Assembly (NCBI RefSeq): GCF_900109755.1
Contig: NZ_FOAR01000001.1
Coordinates: forward strand, 124,001 to 188,000
Source: Pseudomonas agarici
GTDB taxonomy: Bacteria; Pseudomonadota; Gammaproteobacteria; Pseudomonadales; Pseudomonadaceae
Direction: 5' to 3'
Length of the DNA: 64,000 bases
Part shown: in pieces, positions 31,112 through 44,268 of the stretch
How the letters are laid out: every line of letters begins with the position of its first letter
Position numbering within the stretch: the first letter of the stretch is position 1
Program-made: the position numbers and the translations under genes
Notes under the pieces: model-generated
Told to the model about the DNA's origin: nothing
Seen by the model: the letters and a program-made list of their open reading frames with translations, nothing else
The model's database searches: none

Positions 31112-32911
31112 CTAACTATCCAACTTGAGCACCGCAAGGAAGGCTTCCTGTGGAATTTCCACGTTGCCTACTTGCTTCATGCGTTTTTTACCGGCCTTCT
31201 GCTTTTCCAACAGCTTGCGCTTGCGGCTAACGTCACCACCATAGCATTTGGCCAGTACGTTCTTTCTGAGCGCCTTGACAGTTGTGCGCGCCACGATCTG
31301 CCCGCCAATGGCGGCCTGGATGGCAACATCGAACATCTGACGAGGAATCAGTTCTTTCATCTTTTCGGTCAACGCACGCCCTTTGTAGTGCGCGTTGTCA
31401 CGATGCACGATCAACGCCAAGGCGTCGACCCTCTCACCGTTGATCAGCACATCCAGCTTGACCAGATTAGCTGATTGGTAGCGATCGAAGTGATAATCCA
31501 GCGAGGCATAGCCGCGACTGGTGGATTTGAGGCGATCGAAAAAGTCCAGGACCACTTCGTTCATCGGCAGATCATAGGTGACTTGCACCTGCGAGCCGAG
31601 GAACAGCATGTCATGCTGGAGCCCGCGTTTTTCGACACACAGTGTAATGACGTTGCCCAGATGTTCCTGCGGTACCAGGATATTGGCCCGCACGATCGGT
31701 TCGCGCATGTCTTCGATGGCGGACAGGTCCGGCAGCTTGGACGGGTTGTCAACGTAGATAGTTTCGCCGTTCTTGAGCTTGAGCTCGAAGATGACCGTCG
31801 GCGCGGTGGTGATCAGGTCCAGGTCGTACTCGCGCTCCAGGCGCTCCTGGATGATCTCCATGTGCAGCATGCCGAGGAACCCGCAACGAAAGCCGAAGCC
31901 CAGGGCGTCGGAGCTTTCCGGCGTGTACTGCAGCGAGGAATCGTTCAACGTGAGCTTTTGCAGGGCTTCGCGAAAGTCTTCGAAATCGTCGGAGCTGACC
32001 GGGAACAGGCCGGCGTAAACCTGTGGCTGGATGCGTTTGAAGCCCGGCAGCACGTCGACATCGGGAGTGGTGCTCAGGGTCAGGGTATCCCCCACCGGCG
32101 CACCATGAATGTCCTTGATACCGGCGATGATAAAGCCCACTTCGCCAGCCTTCAGGTCGACGGTGGCGGTGTGCTTGGGATTGAACACGCCAACGCTGTC
32201 GACCAAGTGCATCTTGCCGGTGGACTTGACCAGGATCTTGTCGCCCTTCTTCACGCGACCGTGGCGCACGCGCACCAGGGATACCACGCCCAGGTAGTTG
32301 TCGAACCAGGAGTCGATGATCAACGCTTGCAGCGGATCTTCGATATTGCCGGTCGGTGCGGGGATCGTGGCGACCAGGCGCTCAAGTACCTCATCGACAC
32401 CCAGGCCGGTCTTGGCGCTGCAGGTGACGGCGTCGGTGGCATCGATGCCGATGATTTTTTCGATTTCTTCCTTCACCCGCTCGGGCTCGGCCTGTGGCAG
32501 GTCGATCTTGTTCAGCACCGGCATGACTTCCAGGCCTTGCTCGATCGCCGTATAGCAGTTGGCGACGGATTGGGCCTCGACGCCCTGACCGGCGTCGACC
32601 ACCAGCAATGCACCTTCACAGGCAGCCAAGGAACGGCTGACTTCGTAGGTGAAGTCGACGTGGCCTGGGGTATCGATGAAGTTCAACTGGTAGGTGATGC
32701 CGTCTTTGGCTTTGTAGTACAGGGTAACGCTGTGGGCCTTGATGGTGATCCCGCGCTCGCGCTCAAGGTCCATGGAGTCCAGCACCTGCGCTTCCATTTC
32801 GCGCTCGGCAAGGCCGCCGCACATCTGGATGAAGCGATCGGCCAGAGTCGACTTGCCATGGTCAATGTGGGCGATGATGGAGAAATTGCGGATATGACTC
32901 AAATCACTCAC
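31112..32911 (-). CDS. lepA: Elongation factor 4 (LepA)
   Basis: LepA is a ribosome-bound translational GTPase affecting initiation, back-translocation and 30S biogenesis. The 599-residue protein has G1 [13 protein letters not shown] (about 14-26), switch [10 protein letters not shown] and G4 NKIDLP. EF-G-like domains II, III and V follow, then the LepA-specific C-terminal domain containing [18 protein letters not shown]. The length is standard. It is the first gene of this string; upstream it faces the end of lptG rather than mucD. Confidence 0.97.
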   Translation of the reverse strand: MSDLSHIRNFSIIAHIDHGKSTLADRFIQMCGGLAEREMEAQVLDSMDLERERGITIKAHSVTLYYKAKDGITYQLNFIDTPGHVDFTYEVSRSLAACEGALLVVDAGQGVEAQSVANCYTAIEQGLEVMPVLNKIDLPQAEPERVKEEIEKIIGIDATDAVTCSAKTGLGVDEVLERLVATIPAPTGNIEDPLQALIIDSWFDNYLGVVSLVRVRHGRVKKGDKILVKSTGKMHLVDSVGVFNPKHTATVDLKAGEVGFIIAGIKDIHGAPVGDTLTLSTTPDVDVLPGFKRIQPQVYAGLFPVSSDDFEDFREALQKLTLNDSSLQYTPESSDALGFGFRCGFLGMLHMEIIQERLEREYDLDLITTAPTVIFELKLKNGETIYVDNPSKLPDLSAIEDMREPIVRANILVPQEHLGNVITLCVEKRGLQHDMLFLGSQVQVTYDLPMNEVVLDFFDRLKSTSRGYASLDYHFDRYQSANLVKLDVLINGERVDALALIVHRDNAHYKGRALTEKMKELIPRQMFDVAIQAAIGGQIVARTTVKALRKNVLAKCYGGDVSRKRKLLEKQKAGKKRMKQVGNVEIPQEAFLAVLKLDS

Positions 32912-33019
32912 GGGTCAACACTCAAAAAGGTTGCAGGCAGACTGCCCGCCGAAAAATAGCCGGGAATTGTACCTGATGCGCGACCTAGGCGTCACGCTCA
33001 CAGGCAAGGCGACTGGCAC

Positions 33020-33053
33020 AAAAAAACCCTGCCAACCGGCAGAGGCTTTTTTT
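33020..33053 (-). terminator. Bidirectional-looking terminator between lptG and lepA
   Basis: CTGCC and GGCAG pair around AACC, with an A-run (33018-33026) on the left and a T-run (33047-33053) on the right, so the hairpin has U-tracts in both directions. It lies 27 bases beyond the lptG stop and about 110 bases before the lepA start. It probably ends the lptFG transcript. Confidence 0.8.
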
Positions 33054-33079
33054 CGGCCAGCCTGACGTGGTTGGCAGCC

Positions 33080-34133
33080 TTATCCGGCACGACGCAACAG
33101 CCAGAGCCCGGCGACGGCACAGATTCCCGCCGGAACCAGCACCGCCAACAGCGGCGAAAAGCCGAATACCAGGCTCGACGGCCCCAGCAGATCCTGGGCG
33201 ATACGGAAGGTGAAGCCCACCAGCACGCCGGTAAACACCCGCTGGCCCAAGGTCACCGAACGCAAAGGACCGAAGATGAACGAGATCGCCATCAGCACCA
33301 GCGCGCCCGTGACCAGTGGCTGCAGGATCTTGACCCAGAACGCCAACCAGTAACGGCCGTTGGCCAGCCCCTGCTCCGACAGGTAATGGATGTAACCCCA
33401 CAGGCCGCTGATCGACAGTGCTTCGGGCACCATCACCACGGTACTCAGCAGATTCGGGCTAAGGGATACACCCCAGACCTCCTCCGCTGTATTGATGACC
33501 TCGGTGTGGTCACCCCGGAAATAGGTGGTGGTGACATCCGTCAGGTTCCAGTGATCTTTGTCGAAGCGGGCCTGCCTGGCGAAGCTCGACGACAGCAGAT
33601 GCCGCTGCTCGTCAAAATGATAGCGAGTCACCCCATAGAGCAGCCCTTGGGGTTGCACGGCGTTGATATGGATGAACTCATCGCCCTGGCGATGCCACAG
33701 GCCATGCTTGGAGCTCTGGGCATCACCCGAACCCTGGGCCAGTGCACGATTGGCCTGGGCCTTGCTCTCGGTGACCGGTGCCACATACTCGCCCACCAAC
33801 ACGCCAACGATCATCAGCACCAACATCGGCTTCATCACCGCCCAGACGATACGCCCGACGGACACACCCGCTGCACGCATGATGGTCAGCTCGCTGTTGC
33901 TTGCCAGGCTGCCCAGGCCAATCAGGCAACCGATCAGGCCGGCCATCGGCAACATGTCGTAGACCCGACGAGGCGCCGTCAACGCGACAAAACCGAGGAT
34001 ATCGCCCCATGTGTAGGTGTCGCTGACATTGCCCATCTCGTCGATAAAGGCAAACAACGAGGCCAGGCCCAGAATAATCCCGAGCACCGCCAGGATCGCC
34101 AGGAATACCGTGCTGCCAATGTAGCGGTCGAGC

Positions 34134-34141
<8 letters not shown>
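33080..34141 (-). CDS. lptG: LPS export ABC transporter permease LptG
   Basis: LptG pairs with LptF and the LptB ATPase to extract lipopolysaccharide from the inner membrane and push it onto LptC-LptA. The 353-residue protein has membrane segments at each end and a periplasmic beta-jellyroll between them (about 125-260). The opening MVKLDRYIGSTVFLAIL is typical. It overlaps lptF by 8 bases, so the pair is translationally coupled. Confidence 0.96.
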
Positions 34142-37028
<2,887 letters not shown>

Positions 37029-37086
37029 CATTGCCGACCACGGCGTCCTCCTCGGCGGAGGATGGCGCCATGGCTCAGGAGCCTCT

Positions 37087-37515
37087 ATGACCCAAGTCGA
37101 CTTCTATATCCTGCCCAGCCCCGATCCTTCAGCGCGGCTGGACTTTGCCTGCAAACTGACCGAAAAAGCCTGGCGCCTGGGACACAAGGTTTACCTGCAC
37201 TGCAGCGATGCCAGCCAGCGCGATGAGCTGGATGCCCGTCTGTGGCGTTTCAAAGGCGAGTGTTTTATCCCCCACGGCCCGGCGGAAAGCGAGCCCGAGG
37301 GCAGCGTGGTCCTGGGATTGGGCGAAGACCCCGGCACTCATCAGGACCTGCTGGTGAACCTCGACATGAAAGTACCGACCTTTGCCTCGCGCTTTGCCCG
37401 CGTGGCGGAAGTGGTGGTGGAGGACCCAGCGATCCGCCAGGCGGCGCGAGAGAGTTTCCGCTTCTACCGCGAACAGGGATATCCTCTGCAAGATCACCGT
37501 CTACAGCGATTTTGA
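37087..37515 (+). CDS. holC: DNA polymerase III chi subunit
   Basis: HolC links the clamp-loader psi subunit to single-stranded DNA-binding protein at the fork. The 142-residue protein has the family features DFYILPS near the start, ACKLTEKAWRLGHKVYLHC and the FRFYREQGYPLQDHRLQRF tail. It follows pepA by 58 bases and precedes an uncharacterised gene and valS, a conserved pepA-holC-valS order in gammaproteobacteria. Confidence 0.93.
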   Translation: MTQVDFYILPSPDPSARLDFACKLTEKAWRLGHKVYLHCSDASQRDELDARLWRFKGECFIPHGPAESEPEGSVVLGLGEDPGTHQDLLVNLDMKVPTFASRFARVAEVVVEDPAIRQAARESFRFYREQGYPLQDHRLQRF

Positions 37516-37523
37516 GCACCCCG

Positions 37524-37937
37524 ATGGACACGCCAAAACAACCACAAAAAGCTGCACCGCTACTTGATGAGCTCGAATCGATCCGCAAGTTGCTGGGCGA
37601 TGACACCCTGCAGCCACCGCTGCTGACCGAAGCGGTGACCAACGAAGGGCAGATTCCGCTGTTATTCGACAGGGTGAGCAAAAAAGCCGAAGCCGACGCG
37701 CTCCCTGAGATCGCCCCCACCGTAGAAGCGCAACCGGCGCCCGTCGGCGTCGTGGCAGCGCAACCGCTGAAAACCAGTGGCCAAGACGCCCTGTTGCACC
37801 TGGACAGCGAATTGCGCGCCGCCGCGCAACTGATCATGCAGGATGTGATCGACGACTTCGCCCCGCACATCGAAACCGAGATCAAACGCCGCCTGGAAGC
37901 CCGGATGGAGCGCCTGCTGAGCCAGTATCCTTCCTGA
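37524..37937 (+). CDS. Uncharacterised acidic protein in the holC-valS interval
   Basis: The 137-residue protein starts 8 bases after the holC stop at ATG 37524. It has a variable, proline- and alanine-rich middle (about 60-85) and a C-terminal helical segment (about 90-137) rich in charged residues, ending EIKRRLEARMERLLSQYPS. No enzyme motif is visible and I do not recognise a family. The tight spacing suggests co-expression with holC. Confidence 0.75.
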   Translation: MDTPKQPQKAAPLLDELESIRKLLGDDTLQPPLLTEAVTNEGQIPLLFDRVSKKAEADALPEIAPTVEAQPAPVGVVAAQPLKTSGQDALLHLDSELRAAAQLIMQDVIDDFAPHIETEIKRRLEARMERLLSQYPS

Positions 37938-38174
37938 CGCATCTCGCCCACCTTGTGGAAGCAGGGCCTGTTCCAATACCCGTTGGCAAAAAAATCGACG
38001 CCGAGCGCGACCTCGTGGTGAGCGCGCTCGATTGCAAACTCTCTGAGCTGACCGAGACTGAAAAGCCAGCGCGCATATTTGTACCGCCAGCCCTCGCCTC
38101 ACTCTACGCCCCGCGCAATATCCCCGTTATACTTGTCGGCTTTCCTGAATTAATGCCTAAGGGTCCCGCCGCGC

Positions 38175-41021
38175 ATGGATAAGACCTACCAACCGCACGC
38201 CATTGAAACTTCCTGGTACCAGACTTGGGAGTCCGAGAATTACTTCGCCCCGCAAGGCGCGGGCGACTCCTACACCATCATGATCCCGCCGCCGAACGTC
38301 ACCGGCAGCCTGCATATGGGTCACGGCTTCAACAACGCGATCATGGACGCCCTGATCCGTTTCCGCCGCATGCAGGGGCGCAACACCTTGTGGCAGCCAG
38401 GCACCGACCACGCGGGGATCGCCACACAGATGCTGGTGGAGCGCCAGCTCGAAGCCCAGGGCCAGAGCCGTCACGACCTGGGACGCGAGAAGTTTCTCGA
38501 GAAGGTATGGCAATGGAAGGATCAATCCGGCGGCAATATCAGCCGGCAGATCCGTCGCCTGGGCTCTTCGGTGGACTGGAGCCGCGAGCGCTTCACCATG
38601 GACGACGGTCTTTCGGAAGCCGTCAAGGAAGCGTTCGTGCGCCTGCACGAAGACGGTCTGATCTATCGCGGCAAGCGCCTGGTCAACTGGGACACCCAAC
38701 TGCACACGGCGATTTCCGACCTTGAAGTGGAAAACCACGACGAGAAGGGTTTCCTGTGGAACCTGCGCTACCCGCTGGCCGATGGCGCCAAGACCGCTGA
38801 AGGCCTGGATTACCTGATCGTGGCAACCACTCGTCCGGAAACCATGCTTGGCGACGCCGCCGTCGCGGTCAACCCACAGGACGGACGCTACAAGGCGCTG
38901 ATCGGTAAGTTCGTCGAACTGCCGCTGGTCGGCCGCCGTATCCCGATCATTGCCGACGATTACTGCGACCCTGAATTCGGCACCGGCTGCGTGAAGATCA
39001 CCCCCGCCCACGACTTCAACGACTATGAAGTCGGCAAGCGCCACGCGCTGCCATTGCTGAACATCTTCGACAAGAACGCCCGCGTCCTGTCCGCCTGCCA
39101 GGTGTTCAACCTCGACGGCACGCTCAATGACAGCATCGACGGCAAGATCCCGGCGCAATACGCCGGCCTCGATCGGTTCGAAGCGCGTCGGCAGATCGTC
39201 GCCGCTTTCGACGCCGCCGGCCTGCTGGTCAGCGTTGACGACCACAATTTGAAAGTGCCGAAGGGCGATCGCTCCGGCACCATCATCGAACCATGGCTGA
39301 CCGACCAATGGTATGTGTCGACCAAACCTTTGGCCGAACCGGCCATCGCCGCCGTGGAAGACGGCCGCATCGCCTTCGTGCCCAAACAGTATGAGAACAT
39401 GTACTTCTCCTGGATGCGCGATATCCAGGATTGGTGCATCAGCCGCCAACTGTGGTGGGGCCACCGGATTCCGGCCTGGTACGACGAGTCGGGCAAGGTC
39501 TATGTCGGTCGCGATGAGGCCGAAGTCCGTGCCAAGCACAACCTCGGTCCGGATGTTGTCCTGCAACAGGACAACGACGTTCTCGACACCTGGTTCAGTT
39601 CGGGCCTGTGGACCTTCTCCACCCTGGGCTGGCCGCAGCAGACCGACGCCCTCAAAACCTTCCACTCCACCGATGTGCTGGTGACCGGCTTCGACATCAT
39701 TTTCTTCTGGGTCGCCCGGATGATCATGCTGACCATGCATCTGGTGAAGAACGCGGACGGCACGCCGCAGGTTCCGTTCAAGACCGTGTACGTCCATGGC
39801 CTGGTGCGTGATGGCCAGGGCCAGAAGATGTCCAAGTCCAAGGGTAATGTCCTCGACCCGCTGGACATCATCGACGGTATCGAACTCGAAGCGCTGGTGC
39901 ACAAACGCACCACCGGCCTGATGCAGCCTAAGTTGCAGAAGACCATCGAGAAGCAGACCCGCGCCGAGTTCGCCGAAGGTATCGCCAGCTATGGCACCGA
40001 TGCCCTGCGCTTCACCTTCTGCTCACTGGCTTCCACCGGTCGCGACATCAAGTTCGACATGGGCCGCGTCGAAGGCTATCGCAACTTCTGTAACAAGATC
40101 TGGAACGCCGCTCGCTATGTGTTGGACAAAGGCGAAGACTGCGGCCAGAACGGTGAAGCCTACGAGCTGTCCCTGGCGGATCGCTGGATCATCTCGCAGT
40201 TGCAGCGCACCGAAGCCGAAGTGACCCGCCAGCTCGACCAGTTCCGCTTCGACCTCGCGGCTCAGGCCCTCTACGAGTTCATCTGGAACCAGTACTGCGA
40301 CTGGTATCTGGAGCTGTCCAAGCCGGTCCTGTGGGACGAGAACGCACCGATCGAGCGCCATCGCGGCACCCGTCGCACGCTGGTGCGCGTGCTGGAAGTG
40401 GCCCTGCGCCTGGCACATCCGTTCATGCCGTTCATCACCGAGGAAATCTGGCAGCGCCTGGCGCCGCTGGTCGGCGCTGTCGGCCCGACCATCATGCTGC
40501 AACCGTGGCCGGTGGCCAGCGAAGCGCGTATCGACCCGGTTGCCGAAGACGATATCGAATGGCTCAAGGGCTTGATGCTCGGCGTGCGCAACATCCGCGC
40601 CGAGATGAATATCGGCCCGGGCAAACCATTGGCGTTGTTCCTGAAGAACCTCAACGAGCAAGACCTGCGTCGCCTGAACGAGAACGAGCAACTGCTGAAA
40701 AAGCTCGCCAAGCTCGAATCGATCACCGTGCTGGCTGCTGGCGACGAGGCCCCGCTGTCCGCTACCGCCCTGGTGGGCGAGATGGAAGTGCTGGTGCCGA
40801 TGGCCGGGTTGATCGACAAGAGCGCCGAATTGGCCCGCCTGGACAAGGAAATCCTGCGCCTGCAAGGTGAAGTGCAACGGGTGGGCGGCAAGCTGTCGAA
40901 TGCCGCGTTCGTCGACAAGGCGCCCGCCGAAGTCATCGACAAAGAGCGCGCCAAACTGGCCGAGGCCGAACAGGCCCTGGGCAAGCTGGCCGAGCAACAT
41001 GCGCGGATTGCCAGCCTGTAA
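38175..41021 (+). CDS. valS: Valyl-tRNA synthetase
   Basis: ValS charges tRNA-Val and edits mischarged threonine. The 948-residue class I enzyme shows the HIGH-type motif HMGH (47-50, in [11 protein letters not shown]) and KMSKS (551-555). It also has a CP1 editing domain (about 190-330) and a C-terminal coiled coil (about 885-948) rich in Leu/Glu/Lys typical of ValRS. A terminator follows directly at 41038. Confidence 0.98.
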   Translation: MDKTYQPHAIETSWYQTWESENYFAPQGAGDSYTIMIPPPNVTGSLHMGHGFNNAIMDALIRFRRMQGRNTLWQPGTDHAGIATQMLVERQLEAQGQSRHDLGREKFLEKVWQWKDQSGGNISRQIRRLGSSVDWSRERFTMDDGLSEAVKEAFVRLHEDGLIYRGKRLVNWDTQLHTAISDLEVENHDEKGFLWNLRYPLADGAKTAEGLDYLIVATTRPETMLGDAAVAVNPQDGRYKALIGKFVELPLVGRRIPIIADDYCDPEFGTGCVKITPAHDFNDYEVGKRHALPLLNIFDKNARVLSACQVFNLDGTLNDSIDGKIPAQYAGLDRFEARRQIVAAFDAAGLLVSVDDHNLKVPKGDRSGTIIEPWLTDQWYVSTKPLAEPAIAAVEDGRIAFVPKQYENMYFSWMRDIQDWCISRQLWWGHRIPAWYDESGKVYVGRDEAEVRAKHNLGPDVVLQQDNDVLDTWFSSGLWTFSTLGWPQQTDALKTFHSTDVLVTGFDIIFFWVARMIMLTMHLVKNADGTPQVPFKTVYVHGLVRDGQGQKMSKSKGNVLDPLDIIDGIELEALVHKRTTGLMQPKLQKTIEKQTRAEFAEGIASYGTDALRFTFCSLASTGRDIKFDMGRVEGYRNFCNKIWNAARYVLDKGEDCGQNGEAYELSLADRWIISQLQRTEAEVTRQLDQFRFDLAAQALYEFIWNQYCDWYLELSKPVLWDENAPIERHRGTRRTLVRVLEVALRLAHPFMPFITEEIWQRLAPLVGAVGPTIMLQPWPVASEARIDPVAEDDIEWLKGLMLGVRNIRAEMNIGPGKPLALFLKNLNEQDLRRLNENEQLLKKLAKLESITVLAAGDEAPLSATALVGEMEVLVPMAGLIDKSAELARLDKEILRLQGEVQRVGGKLSNAAFVDKAPAEVIDKERAKLAEAEQALGKLAEQHARIASL

Positions 41022-41037
41022 GGCTGATGTTTGACTG

Positions 41038-41063
41038 AAAAAGGACTCTGCGGAGTCCTTTTT
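41038..41063 (+). terminator. Rho-independent terminator of valS
   Basis: AAAAAGGACTC and GAGTCCTTTTT form an 11-base perfect stem with a TGCG tetraloop and a T-run, 17 bases after the valS stop. Confidence 0.95.
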
Positions 41064-41130
41064 CATGGGCACTACCGGTGAATATGGGACAATGCCTGCC
41101 CTTCAAGTCCTACCCGAATCGATCCTGCCC

Positions 41131-42159
41131 ATGAACGCCCCGAGCCACCCCAAAGCCCCGCGCAAGAAGCCCAAGCCCGTCGCCTCGGTCAAGGCCGTCG
41201 AGCCACGCGAGAAAGCCAGCCTGCACCCACGCAACCGTCACCAGGGCCGCTATGACTTCCCGCAACTGATCAAGGGTTGCCCCGAACTGGGCAAGTTCGT
41301 CATCCTCAACCCCCATGGCAAGCAAAGCATCGACTTTGCCGACCCGGCCGCCGTGCGCGTGTTCAACCGGGCGCTGCTCAAGGCCTTCTACGGTATCCAG
41401 CACTGGGATATTCCCACCGACTTCCTCTGCCCACCGGTGCCGGGACGTGCCGATTATGTGCACTTTCTCGCCGACCTGCTGGCCGAAAGCAATGAAGGCA
41501 ACATTCCTCGTGGCGCCGCCGTGCGCGTGTTGGATATCGGCGTCGGCGCCAACTGCATCTACCCATTGATCGGCCACAGCGACTATCGCTGGCAGTTCCT
41601 CGGCTCGGACATCGATACCACCGCGCTGGCGGCCGCCAAGGCAGTCGTCCAGTCCAACGGCTTGAACAAGGCCATCAGCCTGCGCCAGCAAGGCAATCCA
41701 AAGCACATCCTCAGTGGCCTGCTGGAAAGCACCGAGCGTTTTGAGCTGACAATGTGTAACCCGCCATTTCACGCCTCCCTGGACGAGGCCCGGAGCGGCA
41801 GCCGGCGCAAATGGCGCGCCCTGGGCAAGGCTGATCCCAAGCGCAAGCTGCCGGTGCTGAATTTTGGCGGCCAATCGGCGGAATTATGGTGTGAAGGTGG
41901 CGAAGCCCGCTTCGTCACCCAACTGATCAGCGAAAGCCCGCCGTTGGCGAACCAGGTGCTGTGGTTCAGCACCTTGGTATCCAAGGCCTCAAACCTGCCG
42001 GCCATCGACGTGGCACTGAAGAAGGTCGGCGCCGTGGAGAGCAAGGTGGTGGAAATGTCTCAGGGCCAGAAGCAGAGCCGTTTCATTGCCTGGACCTTCC
42101 ACAACAAGGCCCAGCAACAAGCCTGGGCACGGCAGCACTGGAGCGCGGCTCGCGCCTGA
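41131..42159 (+). CDS. rlmF: 23S rRNA (adenine-1618-N6)-methyltransferase RlmF
   Basis: RlmF methylates A1618 of 23S rRNA using SAM. The 342-residue protein has a lysine-rich N-terminus (about 8-40), a [21 protein letters not shown]-binding motif I (near residue 131) and the amino-methylase motif IV NPPF in [13 protein letters not shown] (near residue 210). I chose ATG 41131; the frame is open back to 41065 but that part lies on the valS terminator. It faces the convergent HU gene. Confidence 0.92.
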   Translation: MNAPSHPKAPRKKPKPVASVKAVEPREKASLHPRNRHQGRYDFPQLIKGCPELGKFVILNPHGKQSIDFADPAAVRVFNRALLKAFYGIQHWDIPTDFLCPPVPGRADYVHFLADLLAESNEGNIPRGAAVRVLDIGVGANCIYPLIGHSDYRWQFLGSDIDTTALAAAKAVVQSNGLNKAISLRQQGNPKHILSGLLESTERFELTMCNPPFHASLDEARSGSRRKWRALGKADPKRKLPVLNFGGQSAELWCEGGEARFVTQLISESPPLANQVLWFSTLVSKASNLPAIDVALKKVGAVESKVVEMSQGQKQSRFIAWTFHNKAQQQAWARQHWSAARA

Positions 42160-42174
42160 GTCTTTCACCAGGCG

Positions 42175-42209
42175 AAAAAAAACCGCGCCCGGATCGCTCC
42201 GAAGCACGG
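42175..42209 (-). terminator. Terminator of the HU gene
   Basis: On the minus strand CCGTGC and GCGCGG arms form an interrupted GC-rich hairpin followed by eight T (A-run 42175-42182 on plus). It lies 13 bases after the HU stop. Confidence 0.7.
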
Positions 42210-42221
42210 TTGCGCTGCGTC

Positions 42222-42503
42222 TTACTTGTTAACCGCGTCAGTCAGAGCCTTAGCCACGACGAGCTTGATAACTTTCTTGGCAGCGATTTCGATGGCGGCG
42301 CCAGTCGAAGGGTTACGGCCAGTACGGGCAGGACGCTCGGTCACTTTCAGCTTGCCAACGCCTGGCAGAGTGATTTCGCCGCCATTTTCCAATTGATCAG
42401 CAACGATATCGGTCAGTTGCTCGAGAACCTTACGCACTTCAGTCTTCTGCAGAGCGGTAGCTTCGGCGATATCAGCGATCAGTTGGTCTTTAGTAATAGC
42501 CAT
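42222..42503 (-). CDS. DNA-binding protein HU
   Basis: The 93-residue histone-like protein contains the HU/IHF arm signature with GRNPSTGAAIEIAAKKV (about 60-76) and the N-terminal helices starting MAITKDQLIADIAEATAL. HU bends and compacts DNA as a dimer. The ribosome site GGAAGGAA lies 8 bases before ATG 42503. Pseudomonads have several HU paralogues; this context (next to rlmF and yejK) would fit HupN, but I do not assign a symbol. Confidence 0.95.
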   Translation of the reverse strand: MAITKDQLIADIAEATALQKTEVRKVLEQLTDIVADQLENGGEITLPGVGKLKVTERPARTGRNPSTGAAIEIAAKKVIKLVVAKALTDAVNK

Positions 42504-42897
42504 TGAGATGTTCCTTCCCTATCAAATTCATTTGGATTGCAGAGTGCAGTGTCAGCCGTCGAGCCAAGTCTTGTGGACCTGACACCCCGCTGATAAACCA
42601 CCACGGATCGCGGATGTAGATAACAAAAGCGGGGTTTGGTTCGACCTGATAGCTGCTGAATGCGCGCTTTGCGCCCTTACTGGGCGCAAGACGGGGCAAA
42701 ACTAGCACAGAGACGGGGAAATATCCGCTTCTACCTAGCCATTTGGCCAGCTTTTGCTCCGGTTTTCGAAAAAAACTGCCAGAAACCGCCGCTCGACCCC
42801 GTTTGGCCTCGCGAACGCTGATTCCGTCCGCGTCTACGGTACACTGATAGCTTTTCCGGGGAGCTGCTGCTCCCCCTGACAATCAGCCGAGAAGCCC
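42504..42897. other. Divergent intergenic region HU / yejK
   Basis: This 394-base gap holds the promoters of the HU gene (minus) and yejK (plus). The only clear structure is an inverted repeat GTGTCAG (42549-42555) / CTGACAC (42579-42585) about 50 bases before the HU start. A long open frame on the minus strand here runs out of frame into HU and is unlikely to be a gene. Confidence 0.5.
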
Positions 42898-43905
42898 ATG
42901 CCGATCCGTCATTGTATCGTCCACCTGATCGACAAGAAACCCGATGGCACACCTGCCGTACTCCACGCCCGCGACTCCGAATTGAGCGAGTCCCAGGCCA
43001 TCGAACACATGCTGGCCGACCTCAACGAAAGCTATAACGCCAAGCAGGGCAAGGCCTGGGGTTTTTTTCACGCCGAGTCCGGCGCCCACCCTTTCAGCGG
43101 CTGGCTGAAAGAGTACCTGGATGGCGGCAGGGACTTTACCGCGTTCAGTCGGGTCGCCGTGGAGCACCTGCAGAAGCTGATGGAAGAGTCCAACCTCTCG
43201 GTCGGCGGCCATGTCCTGTTCGCCCACTATCAGCAAGGCATGACTGATTACCTGGCGATTGCCCTGTTGCACCACAGTGAAGGCGTGGCAGTGAATGCCG
43301 AGCTGGACGTCACCCCTTCCCGTCACCTGGACCTGGCCCAGTTGCACCTGGCTGCGCGCATCAACATTTCCGAGTGGCAGAACAACCAGCAATCCAAGCA
43401 ATACATTTCCTTTATCAAGGGCAAGAACGGCAAGAAGGTCTCGGAGTACTTCCGCGACTTCATCGGCTGTCAGGAAGGTGTCGACGGTCCGGGTGAGACT
43501 CGGACACTGCTCAAGGCCTTCAGTGACTTCGTCGAAAGCGAAGACCTGCCCGAAGACGATGCCCGCGAGAAAACCAAGACTCTGGTGGACTACGCCAGCA
43601 GCCAGGCCAAGATGGGCGAACCCATGGGCCTGGAAGAGCTCTCGGGGCTGATCGACGAAGACCGCCCGCGGGCGTTCTACGAACATATCCGTAACAAGGA
43701 TTATGGCTTGTCGCCGGAAATCCCAGCCGACAAACGCACCCTGAACCAGTTCCGTCGTTTCACCGGTCGCGCCGAAGGTCTGTCCATCAGTTTTGAAGCG
43801 CATCTGCTGGGCTCGAAGATCGAATATGACGAGGAAGCCGGGACCCTGATCATCAAGGGCCTGCCGACCCAGCTCACCGATCAGCTCAAGCGCCGCAAGG
43901 ACTGA
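42898..43905 (+). CDS. yejK: Nucleoid-associated protein YejK (NdpA family)
   Basis: The 335-residue protein matches the 37-kDa nucleoid-associated YejK/NdpA family. It starts [17 protein letters not shown], contains [20 protein letters not shown] near residue 105 and ends with [16 protein letters not shown]. The family is abundant on the nucleoid, but its molecular role is not settled. A glutaredoxin-like gene follows after 3 bases. Confidence 0.93.
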   Translation: MPIRHCIVHLIDKKPDGTPAVLHARDSELSESQAIEHMLADLNESYNAKQGKAWGFFHAESGAHPFSGWLKEYLDGGRDFTAFSRVAVEHLQKLMEESNLSVGGHVLFAHYQQGMTDYLAIALLHHSEGVAVNAELDVTPSRHLDLAQLHLAARINISEWQNNQQSKQYISFIKGKNGKKVSEYFRDFIGCQEGVDGPGETRTLLKAFSDFVESEDLPEDDAREKTKTLVDYASSQAKMGEPMGLEELSGLIDEDRPRAFYEHIRNKDYGLSPEIPADKRTLNQFRRFTGRAEGLSISFEAHLLGSKIEYDEEAGTLIIKGLPTQLTDQLKRRKD

Positions 43906-43908
43906 ATC

Positions 43909-44268
43909 GTGCTCCATGGCATGTTGAAGAAATTCCTGCTAATCCTGCTGGTGGTCGTGGTCCATCAGAACTGGGGCAAGATCGAGCGGCTGCTCAATCT
44001 CGGTTCGGCGGTCCCCGAACAAACCCTGGCCAAGGCCCGAGTGACCCTCTATGCCACCGACTGGTGCGGCTACTGCAAGCCGACCCGACGTTTTCTCGAC
44101 CAACAAGGGATTCCCTATAAGGAATTCGATATCGAGAAAAACGCCGAGGCGCGCAAGGCCTATACTGCCCTGGGCGGCGCGGGCATTCCCATGCTGGATG
44201 TCAACGGCACCTTGATCCGCGGTTATCAGCCGGAGGCGATCATCGCCGCCCTGAAATCCCCCCCCTAA
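43909..44268 (+). CDS. Membrane-anchored glutaredoxin-like protein
   Basis: The 119-residue protein has an N-terminal hydrophobic segment (about 5-20, MLKKFLLILLVVVVH), then a glutaredoxin domain with active site DWCGYCKPTRRFLDQQGI (Cys-Gly-Tyr-Cys) and cis-proline region AGIPMLDVNG. I chose GTG 43909, as AAGGA lies 8 bases upstream; ATG 43921 is possible. The anchor implies a role at the membrane, probably reducing disulfides on the cytoplasmic or periplasmic face; topology is not decided by sequence. The 3' end overlaps the convergent GST gene by 4 bases. Confidence 0.85.
   Translation: MLHGMLKKFLLILLVVVVHQNWGKIERLLNLGSAVPEQTLAKARVTLYATDWCGYCKPTRRFLDQQGIPYKEFDIEKNAEARKAYTALGGAGIPMLDVNGTLIRGYQPEAIIAALKSPP

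Noticed and set aside
31475..32959. Plus-strand open frame of 494 codons opposite lepA
   Set aside because: It is antisense to a fully convincing lepA and shows no domain; typical of GC-rich codon bias.
38157..39902. Minus-strand open frame of 581 codons opposite valS
   Set aside because: It lies wholly opposite valS with shadow-like composition and no ribosome site.
42490..42882. 130-codon minus-strand frame between HU and yejK
   Set aside because: It ends inside HU in another frame, contains the HU promoter and ribosome site and has no recognisable family.
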